From assembly GCA_031285465.1 (NCBI GenBank), contig JAITWD010000135.1:1-5289 (forward strand): a stretch of DNA of 5,289 bases, given 5' to 3'. Below are positions 4,862 to 5,289 of this stretch, piece by piece. A program made the translations under genes and the position numbers. Origin of the DNA: Lachnospiraceae bacterium. GTDB taxonomy: Bacteria > Bacillota > Clostridia > Lachnospirales > Lachnospiraceae. The notes beneath the pieces are model-generated. The model saw only the letters and a list, made by a program, of their open reading frames with translations. It searched no databases and was not told the DNA's origin. How positions within the stretch are numbered: the first letter of the stretch is position 1; every line of letters begins with the position of its first letter.

Positions 4862-4932
4862 ATATGTGCAAAGGGGTTCGACCGCAAGCGCATTTGGTAG
4901 TAAGCGGTCGGTCGATACCCCTTTGTACATAT
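4862..4932. repeat. 71-bp long inverted repeat just after lepA
   Basis: Arms 4862-4884 and 4909-4932 pair over about 22 positions, with a single mismatch (GTGC against GTAC) and one bulged base. The arms carry ATATGT-CAAAGGGGT and TCGACCG. The 24-base loop allows an alternative inner stem, CGACCGC (4879-4885) with GCGGTCG (4904-4910). It begins five bases past the lepA stop. No T-run follows on either side, so it is not a classic terminator although it is well placed to end lepA transcripts or protect their 3' ends. A small REP- or MITE-like palindromic repeat is another possibility. Confidence 0.7.
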
Positions 4933-4936
4933 CTCC

Positions 4937-5289
4937 TTACTCATCATCCAACTTAAGAACACTCATAAACGCCTTCTGCGGAATCTCCACATTACCGATC
5001 TGCCGCATCCGCTTCTTACCCTCTTTTTGCTTCTCCAATAACTTCTTCTTTCGTGTGATATCACCGCCGTAGCACTTTGCCAAAACATCCTTACGGACCG
5101 CTTTAACCGTCTCTCTGGCGATAATCTTCCCGCCGACCGCCGCCTGGATCGGGACCTCAAACAGATGACGCGGTATCTCGTCCTTTAATTTTTCACACAT
5201 CCGCCGGCCTCGTTCGTAGGCACTGTCCTTGTGAACAATGAAGGATAGGGCATCCACCTCTTCTTTATTGATCATGATGTCCAGCTTCA
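4937..5289 (-). CDS. lepA: Elongation factor 4 (LepA), C-terminal part (cut by window edge)
   Basis: The last 116 codons and TAA stop are present; the gene enters from the right edge. The visible part reads KLDIMINKEEVDALSF, then YERGRRMCEKLKDEIPR, FEVPIQAAVGGKIIARETVK, RKDVLAKCYGGDITRKKKL and LEKQKEGKKRMRQIGNVEIP, ending near AFMSVLKLDDE. This is the LepA-specific C-terminal domain, which distinguishes it from EF-G. LepA is a ribosome-binding GTPase linked to back-translocation and 30S maturation; the GTPase domain lies outside the window. The reading frame is intact to the edge, so an internal Met here is not the start. hemW follows 184 bases downstream, with a long inverted repeat between. 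Confidence 0.97.
   Translation of the reverse strand, partial: KLDIMINKEEVDALSFIVHKDSAYERGRRMCEKLKDEIPRHLFEVPIQAAVGGKIIARETVKAVRKDVLAKCYGGDITRKKKLLEKQKEGKKRMRQIGNVEIPQKAFMSVLKLDDE

Overview
This is a low-GC, spore-former-type Bacillota window, most likely from a member of the Clostridia. The main evidence is the presence of the sporulation sigma factor sigK, the lepA-hemW pair, a clostridial-style YifB N-terminus, and consistently strong Shine-Dalgarno sites. The genus cannot be told from the sequence alone. All five recognisable genes lie on the minus strand. In the direction of transcription the order is lepA (3' end only), hemW, sigK, pilT and yifB (5' end only).

Layout from right to left. 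4937-5289 is the C-terminus of LepA (EF4). 4753-4936 is a spacer with a long, nearly perfect inverted repeat just after the lepA stop, and a possible 32-codon ORF that overlaps the hemW start. 3406-4752 is a complete HemW with two lineage-specific insertions, one built from a tandem 12-residue repeat, and with a Tyr-to-Cys change in the usual HNxxYW motif. Its stop codon lies in a perfect 12-bp inverted repeat. 3229-3405 holds a good match to a sigma-K-type promoter, so sigK looks autoregulated; the promoter's -10 box sits between the arms of an 8-bp inverted repeat. 2593-3228 is an uninterrupted SigK that starts at TTG and has no room for the pro-sequence known from Bacillus. 2367-2592 carries a near-consensus sigma-A promoter and a leader hairpin for pilT. 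It also holds a terminator-shaped hairpin facing the other way, which may end a small plus-strand RNA. 1314-2366 is a complete PilT retraction ATPase, followed by an intrinsic terminator at 1148-1186.

The 1044 bases between pilT and yifB (270-1313) contain no convincing gene. Their main feature is a T-rich degenerate tandem array (about 396-780). Nine units (581-760) are in exact 20-bp register. The centre is nearly homogeneous and the array decays towards both ends, with units of about 21-23 bp in the older left part. The T-tracts recur close to the helical repeat, so this DNA may be intrinsically curved. A group of three hairpins follows at 804-929.

Functionally the genes are a mix of translation (LepA), haem handling (HemW), late mother-cell sporulation transcription (SigK), type IV pilus retraction (PilT) and a ComM/YifB-type AAA+ protein. 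No single new multi-gene system is evident. The most unusual material is non-coding: the 20-bp array, the sigK promoter/inverted-repeat arrangement and the possible small RNA divergent from pilT.
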